From Bog-473 sp963706555 (GTDB lineage Bacteria > Actinomycetota > Acidimicrobiia > Acidimicrobiales > RAAP-2), in assembly GCA_963706555.1 (NCBI GenBank), contig OY970164.1, forward strand, positions 4,216,001 to 4,280,000: a stretch of DNA of 64,000 bases, written 5' to 3'. The notes below the pieces were generated by a model. The model saw only the letters and a program-made list of their open reading frames with translations. It was not told the DNA's origin and did no database searches. This document shows positions 1 through 8,978 of this stretch, piece after piece. A program made the position numbers and the translations under genes. Numbering within the stretch: the stretch's first letter is position 1; each line of letters begins with the position of its first letter.

Positions 1-153
1 CTCGTCGAACGTCGCCGAGTCATGCCATGCCTCAAAGCCGCCCAACACCAGAAAGGCCACGATGGCGACCAGGACCAGCCCGAACCCGATTCGTCGTGCT
101 GACCCGCCCTCGACCGCCGCCGGGGGCCGCGTAGCAGGCTGGGTTTCGCTCAA
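1..153 (-). CDS. N-terminal fragment of a membrane glycosyltransferase-like protein (runs off the window)
   Basis: Reading the minus strand from a TTG at 153-151 gives 51 open codons to the window edge. The protein begins MSETQPATRPP, has a basic stretch (SARRIGFG), one strong hydrophobic segment (about residues 22-40, LVLVAIVAFLVLGGF), and then HDSATFDE. A single N-terminal membrane helix followed by an acidic tFDE motif is how ArnT/PMT-type GT-C glycosyltransferases begin, where the acidic residue lies in the first extracytoplasmic loop. This is an inference from 51 residues only. No ATG or GTG is in frame just upstream, so TTG is the best start. It is divergent from the PAP2 gene. Confidence 0.5.
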   Translation of the reverse strand, partial: MSETQPATRPPAAVEGGSARRIGFGLVLVAIVAFLVLGGFEAWHDSATFDE

Positions 154-329
154 TGGCCCGGCGGCGCTTCCACGCAGCTGCCCAGTCGCTCCGTGACCAT
201 GAGGCTATGATTTTCACACATTTGTAACCAACTGAGGCGATCAGGCCGCCTCGAAATTACGCACACATTGGGGCCAGTCGCCGGGATCGGCCAGGCTTGC
301 CTCGGGCACATGGAAGCCATTCTCACCAT
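154..329. promoter_or_regulatory. Divergent intergenic region upstream of the PAP2 gene
   Basis: This 176-bp spacer separates the two divergent genes and must hold both promoters. On the plus strand CATTCT lies exactly at -12 to -7 from the ATG at 330, which is compatible with a leaderless transcript. No clear -35 box or operator is visible. Confidence 0.3.
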
Positions 330-1460
330 ATGACGACAACCGAAGACGACAATCGCCCAGCCGTGACGACCTTGACCGACCCACGTGACAACGGCGATAT
401 CGACTCGGGAGCGACACCCCGCACCGGCCGGCGGACATTCGGCGTCTGGCTCAGCGACCGCTGGGCCGATCCGGGCCAACGCCGCGTCACGATCGGTTGG
501 GTCGTGTTCGCGGCCAGCCTGGTCGTCTACTACTTCGTTGCCGGCATCCCATGGTCGACCAATTCGGTCCTTCTGTACGTCGTCGCCGGGCTGATCGTCT
601 CCAGTCTCGGGAGCGGGTTGCGCTGGAAGCGGCTGATCCTCGACTGGCTCCCCCTCATCGCCGTCCTCTTCGGCTACGGCATACTCCGCGGCTACGCCTC
701 CCACACCTTCTGGGGACAGCGGTCCTCGTCGGACGGAAAATTCGTACAGGCTTTCTACTCGCCGCAGGTGTGGTTCGACACACACGTCTTCAGCGTCGAC
801 CCGACATCACAGTTGCAGCAGTGGCTCTATACGCCTGGTCTGCACTTCTGGGACTACATGGTATGGGCTTGCTATATGAGCCACTTCTTCGCGTCGTTCA
901 TCATCGCCGGGGTCCTCTGGAAGACGAACTACCCCAAGTTCCGCCGCTTCGTCCCGCTCTTCGTCGGACTCACCTTCGTCGGCTACCTCACCTATGTGCT
1001 CTATCCGGCCATGCCCCCGTGGATGGCCAGCCAGTTCGGGCACCTTCCCCCGACGACCCGGATCATCGATCAGGTATGGGCGCATCTCCACATCGGGCTC
1101 GGACAATCCCTTTTCGCCGGCGGCAACAAATTCGACAACAACGTGGCCGCGATGCCCTCGCTCCATGGTGCGTACCCCATGCTGATCTGCCTCTTCTTCT
1201 GGAAGGGCTCCAGTCCCCGCAAGCGCGTCCTGCTGGCGGCCTATCCGATCTGCATGGCGTTCGCGCTGGTCTACACCGCAGAGCACTTCGTGATCGACAT
1301 CTTCGTGGGATGGATCTACGCCGCCTGCGTCTTCTACTTCGGCTCCAAGCTGCTCGACCGTTGGGAGGCCAGGCGCATGCGCAAGAGCCTCGAGAAGACG
1401 GACGGCAAAGAAGCGCTCGAAGCGCTGGAGAACGACGCTCCCCTCATCACCTCGAGCTGA
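330..1460 (+). CDS. PAP2-superfamily membrane phosphatase / inositolphosphotransferase-like protein
   Basis: This 376-residue polytopic membrane protein has about six hydrophobic segments. Two of the three PAP2 motifs are visible late in the protein: MPSLHG (PSxH) and EHFVIDIFVGW (HxxxD), which supply the catalytic histidines. The classical first motif KxxxxxxRP is not evident, and LYPAMPPW lies where PAP2_3 (Aur1/inositolphosphotransferase-like) members have Y-P-x-x-P-P. It probably acts on a phospholipid or polyprenyl phosphate at the membrane; the substrate is unknown. The frame opens at a TTG at 297, but ATG 330 is preferred. A perfect hairpin follows the stop. Confidence 0.75.
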   Translation: MTTTEDDNRPAVTTLTDPRDNGDIDSGATPRTGRRTFGVWLSDRWADPGQRRVTIGWVVFAASLVVYYFVAGIPWSTNSVLLYVVAGLIVSSLGSGLRWKRLILDWLPLIAVLFGYGILRGYASHTFWGQRSSSDGKFVQAFYSPQVWFDTHVFSVDPTSQLQQWLYTPGLHFWDYMVWACYMSHFFASFIIAGVLWKTNYPKFRRFVPLFVGLTFVGYLTYVLYPAMPPWMASQFGHLPPTTRIIDQVWAHLHIGLGQSLFAGGNKFDNNVAAMPSLHGAYPMLICLFFWKGSSPRKRVLLAAYPICMAFALVYTAEHFVIDIFVGWIYAACVFYFGSKLLDRWEARRMRKSLEKTDGKEALEALENDAPLITSS

Positions 1461-1462
1461 CA

Positions 1463-1479
1463 CGGCGGCAGCGCCGCCG
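1463..1479 (+). terminator. GC hairpin after the PAP2 gene
   Basis: CGGCGGC-AGC-GCCGCCG forms a perfect 7-bp stem with a 3-nt loop starting 2 bases after the stop codon. There is no T-tract, as is common in high-GC actinobacteria. Confidence 0.5.
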
Positions 1480-1546
1480 CTCCACGCGCTCGCCGCTCCT
1501 CACGCGCTCGTTGTCGCCGCTCCTCACGTGGTCGCTCCCGCGCCGC

Positions 1547-1873
1547 CTACATGGCCACGCTCACGATGGTGACCACAAGGACGGCCGCGCCGAGCACCCG
1601 GCGAAAGGGGTTGACGCCACGGACCACCTCGTCGATGGCCCAGATGAGCAGGGCACCCACCGCCACAGCCCGCGTCAGCCTCGCCGCAGAGCCCGAAGGG
1701 TGCGACAGCCGCGCCACGACCGACACGATGATGAACACCCACAAGGGGATGTTCGGCCACTGTGCGACGGTGATCCGTCCGCTCCGACGATCGACGAACA
1801 TCCAGCGAACGGCGTGCCGCACCGTTCGTCGACTCTCACCACCCGGTGCACTGGGGACCAGTTCCGGTGTCAT
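1547..1873 (-). CDS. Small conserved membrane protein
   Basis: A 108-residue protein. After a short polar N-terminus with RWMFVDRRSGRI it carries AQWPNIPLWVFIIVSVV, then ALLIWAIDEVVRGVNP and VLGAAVLVVTIVSVAM, giving three hydrophobic segments. I recognise the pattern (basic RxGR, then QWPNxPLWVF, then DEVVRGVNPxRR) from small uncharacterised actinobacterial membrane proteins; no function is known. ATG 1873 was chosen over upstream in-frame starts because GGAGGCTGAGGG precedes it at a good distance and the longer N-terminus looks non-coding. It is convergent with the PAP2 gene. Confidence 0.7.
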   Translation of the reverse strand: MTPELVPSAPGGESRRTVRHAVRWMFVDRRSGRITVAQWPNIPLWVFIIVSVVARLSHPSGSAARLTRAVAVGALLIWAIDEVVRGVNPFRRVLGAAVLVVTIVSVAM

Positions 1874-2174
1874 CGTTCCCTCAGCCTCCGATGGCCGCAT
1901 CCATGGGGCCTGCGTAGTGCCGGGCCGCGTCAGCGAGCGCTGCCCCGACGAACGCTGCCCGATCGCCGGAGCGATCCCGGCCATCTGGCCGGTCGTGGGG
2001 ACGGGTCATCAGCAATGTTAGGGGGGTCGTCCGGGATTCTGCCCCTGACCCCCCGGTGACGAGATCGATCGGGGGGCGCGATTATTTCCGGGCACAGATG
2101 GGTAGGGTGATCGCAGCGAAATCACAGGGCGATGGACCGGCTGCTTTGGGCCAGGCGGTCGACGGAAGGATTGG
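1874..2174. promoter_or_regulatory. Divergent spacer between the small membrane protein and egtB
   Basis: About 300 bp with no supported gene. It contains the Shine-Dalgarno of egtB (GGAAGGA at 2164-2170, upstream of ATG 2175) and a G-rich stretch around 2020-2075. I see no convincing operator or riboswitch. Confidence 0.35.
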
Positions 2175-3440
2175 ATGTCCGAGAACGGCGGACCAGGCGT
2201 GCAATCCGACCTCGCCGAGGCCTATATCTCGGTGCGTGCCACCACGGAACGCCTGGCCGCGCCCCTGAGCGCCGAGGACCAGACCGTCCAGTCGATGCCC
2301 GACGTCAGCCCGACGAAGTGGCACCGGGCCCACGTCACATGGTTTTTCGAGACTTTCGTGCTGGGACCGAACCTGGCCGGCTACCGGCCGTACGACGAAG
2401 CGTTCGCCTACATCTTCAACTCGTACTACGAGGCGCTCGGAGAGCGGCACCCGCGTGCCGAACGAGGGCTCATCTCGCGTCCGGGCATCGCTGAGGTCAC
2501 CCGCTATCGGGAATCCATTGATGAGGCCGTGGCGACACTGTTGCACCAAGAGCTCGAACGCGGGGTGCCCGAGCTCATCACTCTGGGGCTTCATCATGAA
2601 CAGCAGCACCAGGAACTGCTGCTGATGGATATCAAGCACGTCCTTTCACGGAACCCGATGCGCCCGGCCTATTTGCCCGAGTGCGAGAGGCCGGAAGCCG
2701 ACGCGGCGCCACCGAAAGCCGGGTGGATCGAGCACGAGGGCGGCGTGGCCGCCATCGGACATTCGGGAGACGGCTTCGGCTTTGACAACGAGTTCCCGCG
2801 TCACCGCACCTATCTCACCCCGTTCGCGCTGGCAGACCGGCCCGTCACCTGCGGGGAGTGGCTGTCGTTCATGGAGGACGGCGGCTACAGCCGACCCGAG
2901 TTCTGGCTGTCCGACGGTTGGTCGGTCGTCATGACCCAGGGCTGGCAGGCCCCCCTCTACTGGTTCCGCCACCCCGACGACCCCCAGCAGTGGCTGCAAT
3001 TCACCCTCTCGGGCGTGCGACCCGTCGATCCCGACGAACCGGTCTGCCATGTCAGCTACTACGAGGCCGACGCATTTGCGCACTGGACCGGCAAGCGGCT
3101 GCCCACCGAGGAGGAATGGGAGACCATTGCCGTCAGCGACGGGGAGGGAGCCAACTTCCTCGGTCTCGAGGCACCACATCCCCGCCCCGCTCTCAGCACC
3201 AACGCGCTCCTCGGCGATGTCTGGGAGTGGACCTCGAGCGGGTACACCGCCTATCCGGGATTCCGTGCGGCACCAGGTGCCGTCGGCGAGTACAACGGAA
3301 AATTCATGGTGAGCCAATACGTGCTGCGCGGGGGCTGCTGCGCCACTCCCCCGGGCCATGCACGTGCCACCTATCGCAATTTCTTTCCACCCGGAGCTCG
3401 CTGGGCCTTCAGTGGTCTGCGACTGGCCCAAGACCCCTGA
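2175..3440 (+). CDS. egtB: Hercynine oxygenase EgtB (ergothioneine biosynthesis)
   Basis: A non-haem iron sulfoxide synthase that joins hercynine to a thiol donor (gamma-glutamylcysteine or cysteine) using O2. The N-terminal DinB-like helical domain shows the iron ligands: H53 in KWHRAH, and H141 and H145 in HHEQQHQE. The C-terminal FGE-sulfatase fold follows, with GLRLAQDP at the end and the typical WEWTSSGY near residues 350-360. Length (421 aa) matches EgtB. ATG 2175 has GGAAGGA upstream. It is followed after 23 bp by egtD, so the two are probably co-transcribed. egtA, egtC and egtE are not in the window. Confidence 0.93.
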   Translation: MSENGGPGVQSDLAEAYISVRATTERLAAPLSAEDQTVQSMPDVSPTKWHRAHVTWFFETFVLGPNLAGYRPYDEAFAYIFNSYYEALGERHPRAERGLISRPGIAEVTRYRESIDEAVATLLHQELERGVPELITLGLHHEQQHQELLLMDIKHVLSRNPMRPAYLPECERPEADAAPPKAGWIEHEGGVAAIGHSGDGFGFDNEFPRHRTYLTPFALADRPVTCGEWLSFMEDGGYSRPEFWLSDGWSVVMTQGWQAPLYWFRHPDDPQQWLQFTLSGVRPVDPDEPVCHVSYYEADAFAHWTGKRLPTEEEWETIAVSDGEGANFLGLEAPHPRPALSTNALLGDVWEWTSSGYTAYPGFRAAPGAVGEYNGKFMVSQYVLRGGCCATPPGHARATYRNFFPPGARWAFSGLRLAQDP

Positions 3441-3463
3441 GAAACCAGGACCCCTGACAGACC

Positions 3464-4435
3464 ATGACCTACACGATTGACGTCCATGTCACCCCCGACG
3501 AGGTCCGTCGGCGCATGCGAGCCGACGCCATCGCCGGCCTCGAGGCCGACCCCAAGTCGATCCCGCCGGTCTGGTTCTACGACGAACGCGGGAGCCAGCT
3601 CTTCGAGGAGATCACCCGGCTGCCCGAGTACTACCCGACGCGCTCCGAGCGGCATCTGTTGGAGACGCACGCCGCAACGATCGCAGAGCTCTCCAAGGCG
3701 GACACCCTCGTCGAGCTCGGGGCCGGGTCGTGCGAGAAGACCCGCATCCTCCTCAGCGCCCTCCGTGACCTCGGCACACTGAGTACGTATGTGCCCTTCG
3801 ACATAAGCGACGAGTTTCTCCGCGACGCCGCTTCGACCATTGCGGCGGAGTACGCGCCACTTGCGGTCCATCTGGTCATCGGTGATTTCAGCGAGCACCT
3901 GGCGACAATTCCCACCGAGGGTCGGCGCATGGTGGCGTTCCTGGGTGGCACCATCGGCAATCTCGACCCGGCGAGGCGGGCGCGCTTCCTCTTCGACCTG
4001 AACTGCACAATGTCGAGCGACGATTCGTTACTCCTCGGCGCCGATCTCGTGAAGGACCGCAACCGGCTCGTGGCTGCGTACGATGACGCCGCCGGGGTCA
4101 CCGCGCAGTTCAACAAGAACGTCCTCCAGGTGCTCAACGAGCAGCTGGGTGGGGACTTCGATCCGGACCTGTTCGCACATGTCGCGCTGTGGAACGAAGC
4201 GGACCAATGGATCGAGATGCGCTTGCGGGCCCGCGCTCCCAACGAGGTTGCGTTGCGCGACGCCGGCATTTCAGTGCAGTTTGCCCAAGGCGAGGACATC
4301 CTCACCGAGATAAGCGCCAAATTCACCGCCGATCGGATCGAGAAGGAGCTGGGCGCAGCGGGATTCGTGATCGACGACATGTGGGGAGCGGACGAAGGGG
4401 AATTCCTCCTTACGTTGGCCCACCCTTTCTGCTGA
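3464..4435 (+). CDS. egtD: L-histidine N(alpha)-methyltransferase EgtD
   Basis: This SAM-dependent enzyme trimethylates histidine to hercynine, the substrate of EgtB. The 323-residue protein has the family N-terminus (PPVWFYDERGSQLFEEIT, then PEYYPTRSE), the SAM-binding motif LVELGAGSCEKT near residues 84-95, and FLGGTIGNL near 160-170. Length and order match EgtD throughout. It is second in the egtBD pair. Its 3' end overlaps the convergent YfhO-like gene by 26 bp, so the last codons are read on both strands. Confidence 0.94.
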   Translation: MTYTIDVHVTPDEVRRRMRADAIAGLEADPKSIPPVWFYDERGSQLFEEITRLPEYYPTRSERHLLETHAATIAELSKADTLVELGAGSCEKTRILLSALRDLGTLSTYVPFDISDEFLRDAASTIAAEYAPLAVHLVIGDFSEHLATIPTEGRRMVAFLGGTIGNLDPARRARFLFDLNCTMSSDDSLLLGADLVKDRNRLVAAYDDAAGVTAQFNKNVLQVLNEQLGGDFDPDLFAHVALWNEADQWIEMRLRARAPNEVALRDAGISVQFAQGEDILTEISAKFTADRIEKELGAAGFVIDDMWGADEGEFLLTLAHPFC

Positions 4436-7196
4436 ACGGCCGGAGTCGGGGAACCCACCGGCCCCAACGACTCGACCTTCGACGGAGTGCGATGTCGACG
4501 AGCAGCAGGACCAGGAGCAGTGCCGCTCCGACGCTCAGCACGCTGGCCACGAGCCAATGCCGGGGCTGATAGGAGAACCTGACGACATCGGTGCCCGCCG
4601 GGACCGCGATCTGTTGAACCAGGCCGCGTTTCTCCACCGGTACCGTCACCTCGGGCCCGCCGTTGGTCGAGATGGACGCTCGCCATCCACCGTCCCACGC
4701 CACATCGCGCACGATGACAGCCGACGCGTCGGTGTGCACGCGAACGGACTCGGCGTTGTCACTCCGGGCGAGCACATCGATCGCGGGGGGTGTGGCGTCG
4801 TCCCGCGCCACCGCGTACACGGGCGTCGGGGCCTGGGCCCGGACGTAGAGGGTGTACTGATCGACTGAGCCCTGCTGGTGCCACCGGCCGGGTTGCACGG
4901 CAGCGGAGAGTGCCCCGTCCAGCTCGTAGGTCCTCCCCCCCACCACGATGTCCGCCTGGTGCGGCGGGAGACGACCTGCGACCACCTGGACGACCAGGCC
5001 GACGGCCGACCCCCCGGACAAGCGACTTGCGACACTCCTCGTACCCGGGGCCACGGCAACCGGCGGTTCCCACCTGGTGGTCCCGCCGGAGGTCACGGTA
5101 CCGAAGCGGATCACCGCCGACGTGGCGCCAGGGGCCAGCAGCAGACCGGCACGCGACGCCACGAGCGATTCCCCGAAGAACCATCTGCTCGACTGCCCCG
5201 CGACGATCCCCCTGCGCGGTCCCGGGTAGAAGGAGTACGCGCTGTCGGTGAAGTTGGCCCTGTTGCCGAGGGGCAGGACCGCGTCCTGCCCCTCGGCCTC
5301 GGACACTTGCGTAACGTCGTCAAATGTGGTGGGCGCACCGGCCAGCGGGACGAGGAAATACTCGGGCGCGGTCAGGATGTCCTGCAGGTCGAGCTGGGTG
5401 AACGTGCCCGCGGCGAGACGGGGAACGTTCAGCTCGAGCTGGGTATGGGTCAACGTGGCCGCGTTGTAGCCCTCGTCGACAATGGAGGCGTAGCCACCGA
5501 CCGAGGGAAGGCGCGCGAGGACGTTGGCATCGGGCCGGCCGGTGTCGGCGATGGTCGGCCCACTCGAATACCCCTGCGGATCGTAGAAGGCGAAGCGTCC
5601 GCCGGGCTCCATGTGCGCGGCCACGTAGTTCTCGACCGCCGTGGCGCCGGCCAGCACGGCATTCGAGGGAACGGTGAGGAGAGAGCTCGTCCCCGCCAGC
5701 AACCCGAGGTCGGCCGCCATGAAGGCCGCCACGACCACGAGCCACGGCCGCCGCGGCATGTCGAAGCGGAGCCAGGCGATGATGCCCGCCACCAGGCAGC
5801 AACCCAACGCGATGAGGCTCGCTTCGCGCACCGTGTGCACTTCGACCACTGACCCGGTGGCGGAGATCAGTGACGTGATCAGCGATCGCGGCGCGACGGC
5901 GGCCCAGGTGGCCACGCCGAGCACCACGCCGAAAGGGATGAACCCGGCCCAGCGGTCGAACTTCGGGGAGACACCATCGGCCTCCTCCCGCCGGTCGAGC
6001 CAGCCGGCGAAGAGGACGCACAGGGCAATCGAGACATCGATCATGTTGCGGCTCTGCAGACGTTGGCGGCCGTAGAGGGGGATCTGGTTGAAGACGTGCT
6101 CCAAGGGGGTGTTCGCCCCGAGAGCGAGAAGGAGCCCGATGAGAGCGATGATGTACCAGGTCCTCCGTTCACGGGCCGCCAGGCGCGACGGCCAGTGCGG
6201 ACGCCACAGCGTGACGAGGGCGATGACCGGAAGGATCCCGACGTAGATGCCGACCTCGGGCAGGTTGTAGTGCGAGAAGAACTTCGCCTCCCCGAGGTGG
6301 CCGTAGCCGCCGAAGAGGTACGGCACCACCGACAGCAGTGAGTTGGAGGGCGAAAAACTCCCGGAGCCTGCGAACGACGCGCCGAGCGAGGAGCGTTGGG
6401 AGTTGGAAATGGCAGCGATGCCGGGCAACCACTGCACCGCCGAGAGGGAAAGGGCCAAGGCCGCGCCGAGACCGCACCGGGTGACGACCCGCGACCAACT
6501 CTGGCGATCGAGTCCCGCGCAAAGGGCGGCGTAGGCGATGACCAAGAACGCCTCGTCGAGCATTGCCTCGGGGGCCCCTCCCAGAATGACCAGGGCGAAG
6601 GAAACACCGAGGAGAACGGACCAGCGCCAGCGTCCGTCCCTGACGATGTGCAGCACCGCCAGCAGCATGAAGGGGACGGAGGCGAATCCCTCGGTCATAT
6701 CGACGTGATTGACCTGGCTCAGCACCACTCCGGAGAACGAGAACGCGACGGCACCCAGCACGCGCGGGATCGTCGACAACTTCAGCGCCCGGAGGAAGAG
6801 GTACATGCCGACGGCGATGAGTGAGAAAAGGATCACTTCGGTGGCGATCCACGCCACGCGGTCCGGGAGTATCGCGAAGAGCCCGATCAAGGGGTAGAAC
6901 GCCCCTGCATTGAAACCGGCCAGAAGCGGCGTCCCGCTGAAGAGGTACTGATTCCAAAAGGGCAGTTCGCCGTGGCGGTACATGGACCCGACCAACACGT
7001 GCAGCGGGTAGTTCTGCTGCAGGTTGTCACCCGTCATCAACAGGTGGCCGCCCAACAGGTCCGGGAGGATGAACACCGCGGCCGGGAGGCCGATCAGGAC
7101 CGCATAGGGCCACAGTGGGCCCAGGCGGACACGCGCTGTCTTCACCAACTGACGATCATCAACTGTGAGCCATCCTCGTCTCGAACCACCGCACAT
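4410..7196 (-). CDS. YfhO-like large membrane protein (GT-C-like)
   Basis: A 928-residue protein. The N-terminal half has more than ten hydrophobic helices, starting WPYAVLIGLPAAVFILPDLLG and followed by the family motif GDNLQQNYPL and FWNQYLFSGTPLL. The C-terminal half is mostly extracytoplasmic beta-rich sequence ending with a final helix and a basic tail. This architecture matches bacterial YfhO proteins, which in some species help glycosylate lipoteichoic acid or other surface polymers; the substrate here is unknown. The frame is open far upstream, past the divergent gene start, so ATG 7196 is preferred; in-frame TTG/GTG codons near 7140 are alternatives. It overlaps egtD by 26 bp tail to tail. 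Confidence 0.8.
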   Translation of the reverse strand: MCGGSRRGWLTVDDRQLVKTARVRLGPLWPYAVLIGLPAAVFILPDLLGGHLLMTGDNLQQNYPLHVLVGSMYRHGELPFWNQYLFSGTPLLAGFNAGAFYPLIGLFAILPDRVAWIATEVILFSLIAVGMYLFLRALKLSTIPRVLGAVAFSFSGVVLSQVNHVDMTEGFASVPFMLLAVLHIVRDGRWRWSVLLGVSFALVILGGAPEAMLDEAFLVIAYAALCAGLDRQSWSRVVTRCGLGAALALSLSAVQWLPGIAAISNSQRSSLGASFAGSGSFSPSNSLLSVVPYLFGGYGHLGEAKFFSHYNLPEVGIYVGILPVIALVTLWRPHWPSRLAARERRTWYIIALIGLLLALGANTPLEHVFNQIPLYGRQRLQSRNMIDVSIALCVLFAGWLDRREEADGVSPKFDRWAGFIPFGVVLGVATWAAVAPRSLITSLISATGSVVEVHTVREASLIALGCCLVAGIIAWLRFDMPRRPWLVVVAAFMAADLGLLAGTSSLLTVPSNAVLAGATAVENYVAAHMEPGGRFAFYDPQGYSSGPTIADTGRPDANVLARLPSVGGYASIVDEGYNAATLTHTQLELNVPRLAAGTFTQLDLQDILTAPEYFLVPLAGAPTTFDDVTQVSEAEGQDAVLPLGNRANFTDSAYSFYPGPRRGIVAGQSSRWFFGESLVASRAGLLLAPGATSAVIRFGTVTSGGTTRWEPPVAVAPGTRSVASRLSGGSAVGLVVQVVAGRLPPHQADIVVGGRTYELDGALSAAVQPGRWHQQGSVDQYTLYVRAQAPTPVYAVARDDATPPAIDVLARSDNAESVRVHTDASAVIVRDVAWDGGWRASISTNGGPEVTVPVEKRGLVQQIAVPAGTDVVRFSYQPRHWLVASVLSVGAALLLVLLLVDIALRRRSSRWGRWVPRLRPFSRKGGPT

Positions 7197-7368
7197 CGTG
7201 GGGCCTGTACCGTCAGCTTTTCGGTCGGACGAGAAATTAGGTCCGCATGCTGCATTTTCCGGTTTGACGGCCGCTAGTTTTCCCCGGGGTGCGCGCGCAT
7301 TCTTCTGCTCGACGCTGGGATTCCACTGAGATCCGGCGAGGGAGGAGAATGGCGCGCGCGGAGCTGCC

Positions 7369-8934
7369 ATGAGATCTACCGACAAGGAGCGCACCACGGA
7401 TTCGGAGACTTCGCGCGGAGAGCCGGCCGCCCGTCGCCTGACCGCCACCGCCGCCCTGGGGTTCGTGGGCACGTTCTCGATCGTGCTCGGAGCGTTGCTC
7501 GGCGGTTCGCCCTACGAGACGCACATGGTCGGCGCATGGTTCTTCGGAATGCCGGGGAGCCCGTTCGGCTCGATCGGTTCGGACCTCGTGCGTCCTCCGG
7601 TCTACGCCATCATCGCGGTGTACGGCGGAATGATCCTTCTGGTGCGCGTCTGGATCGGGCTGTTGCGCCACCTCTCCGCACACAGGGGCGTGCCCGTGAG
7701 GAAGGTCGTCCTCGTCGTGGTCATCTGGGCCCTCCCGCTGCTGCTGGCCCCCCCGCTATTCAGCCGCGATGTCTACAGCTACGCCGGACAGGGTGAGATG
7801 GTCAGTCACCACATCGATCCGTACACCTACGGCACAGGGATCCTGGGCTCTACTCCGTTCAGCACCCTGCCCGATTCGATATGGACCAATTCGCCGTCAC
7901 CCTACGGACCCACGTTCTTGGCCATCGACGGCGCGCTCGACAAGGCGTCGGGTCACAAAATTCTGCCGGACATCCTCCTCCTGCGCCTGCTCGAGGTGGC
8001 CGGCCTGGCGTTGATCATCGCTGCCACACCAGCCATTGCCCGCCGACTCGGGCGGGACCCGGCGCAGGCCGTCATCCTCGGTGCCGGCTGTCCGTTGGTC
8101 CTGATGACCATGATCGGGGGTGCCCACAACGAAGCGCTGATGCTCGGTCTGCTCATGGCGGGACTTGCCGTGGCCATGCGATGGGGCACCGCTCCCGGTG
8201 TCGTCCTGTGTGCCGTCGCGGCCGGCGTCAAGTCGCCGGCTCTGCTGGGTGTCCTGTTCTTGGGTTGGGCCTGGGCGGGGCCGGGCGCGTCCGTGGCGCG
8301 GCGGCTCCTCCATACCGTTGGCGCGGGTCTGATCACACTGGTGACCCTCGAGGCGATCTCGTGGGGAACGGACAACGGATGGGGCTGGGTCAGAACCACC
8401 ACCGCGGCCGACAAGTCGTTCACTGCGGTCACCCCGGTCAACGCGATCTCGAAGGCGTCTGCCGCCGTGGCCAATGCCCTCCACGTGCAGTTCTCCGCGC
8501 TAGGGGCGCGCACCGTCGTGAGCGCCATCGGGCTTGCGCTTGCCGCAGCCATCGGGCTGTGGCTTCTCGTCGATTCGTCCAAGCACAACGTCCCGCGCAA
8601 CCTCGGCCTCACCCTGCTCGTCGTGGCGCTCCTGGGCCCGATCCTGTGGAGCTGGTACGCCACCTGGGGCGTCATAGTGCTCGCGCCAGCCACGACGCCG
8701 ACGCTCCGGCGCGTCATCGTCGCCATCAGCACCTTCGAGGTCTTCGTCGGTATCTCGTCGGTCAAGAACCTCACGCTGACCGTGGTCCACGCGGGGCTCC
8801 TGCCCGACCTCATCCTCCTCGCGGCGATGTTCGCGATCATCATCATTCCGCTGGGCCAGTTCGGCCGCAGCCGCCCTTCACTGCGATCCGCTCCGCCGGA
8901 CAGGAACGGGCGAATCCTGGGAGTGCCCGCGTAG
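7369..8934 (+). CDS. Polyprenol-phosphate-mannose-dependent mannosyltransferase (MptB/MptA-like)
   Basis: A 521-residue GT-C membrane protein of about 12-13 hydrophobic segments. The diagnostic loop FSRDVYSYAGQGEM followed by HIDPYTYG is the acidic catalytic loop of the mycobacterial MptA/MptB alpha-1,6-mannosyltransferases, which build the lipomannan backbone from polyprenyl-phosphate mannose. Later features include GGAHNEALMLGLL and ILWSWYATWG, both typical of the family. The exact linkage cannot be assigned. A GGAG lies just upstream of ATG 7369. It is divergent from the YfhO-like gene, which suggests a shared role in the envelope. Confidence 0.82.
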   Translation: MRSTDKERTTDSETSRGEPAARRLTATAALGFVGTFSIVLGALLGGSPYETHMVGAWFFGMPGSPFGSIGSDLVRPPVYAIIAVYGGMILLVRVWIGLLRHLSAHRGVPVRKVVLVVVIWALPLLLAPPLFSRDVYSYAGQGEMVSHHIDPYTYGTGILGSTPFSTLPDSIWTNSPSPYGPTFLAIDGALDKASGHKILPDILLLRLLEVAGLALIIAATPAIARRLGRDPAQAVILGAGCPLVLMTMIGGAHNEALMLGLLMAGLAVAMRWGTAPGVVLCAVAAGVKSPALLGVLFLGWAWAGPGASVARRLLHTVGAGLITLVTLEAISWGTDNGWGWVRTTTAADKSFTAVTPVNAISKASAAVANALHVQFSALGARTVVSAIGLALAAAIGLWLLVDSSKHNVPRNLGLTLLVVALLGPILWSWYATWGVIVLAPATTPTLRRVIVAISTFEVFVGISSVKNLTLTVVHAGLLPDLILLAAMFAIIIIPLGQFGRSRPSLRSAPPDRNGRILGVPA

Positions 8935-8951
8935 CCGTTGTCTGTAGAGCA

Positions 8952-8967
8952 CCCGCGCGACTGCGGG
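8952..8967. terminator. Hairpin between convergent genes
   Basis: CCCGC-GCGACT-GCGGG forms a 5-bp GC stem in the 44-bp gap between the mannosyltransferase and the F420/FMN oxidoreductase, where a bidirectional terminator is expected. No T-tract is present. Confidence 0.35.
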
Positions 8968-8978
8968 CGCCCCTCGCC

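Noticed and set aside
150..785. Minus-strand 211-codon frame over the start of the PAP2 gene
   Set aside because: It is antisense to a clear PAP2 gene, is Asp/Pro/Arg-rich, and has no family similarity.
2175..3440. Formylglycine-generating enzyme for the sulfatase
   Set aside because: The protein has the FGE-sulfatase fold, but the DinB domain and iron His triad make it EgtB.
3631..4698. Minus-strand 355-codon frame over egtD
   Set aside because: It is the antisense shadow of egtD and the YfhO-like gene, with a Ser/Arg-rich composition typical of such frames in high-GC DNA.
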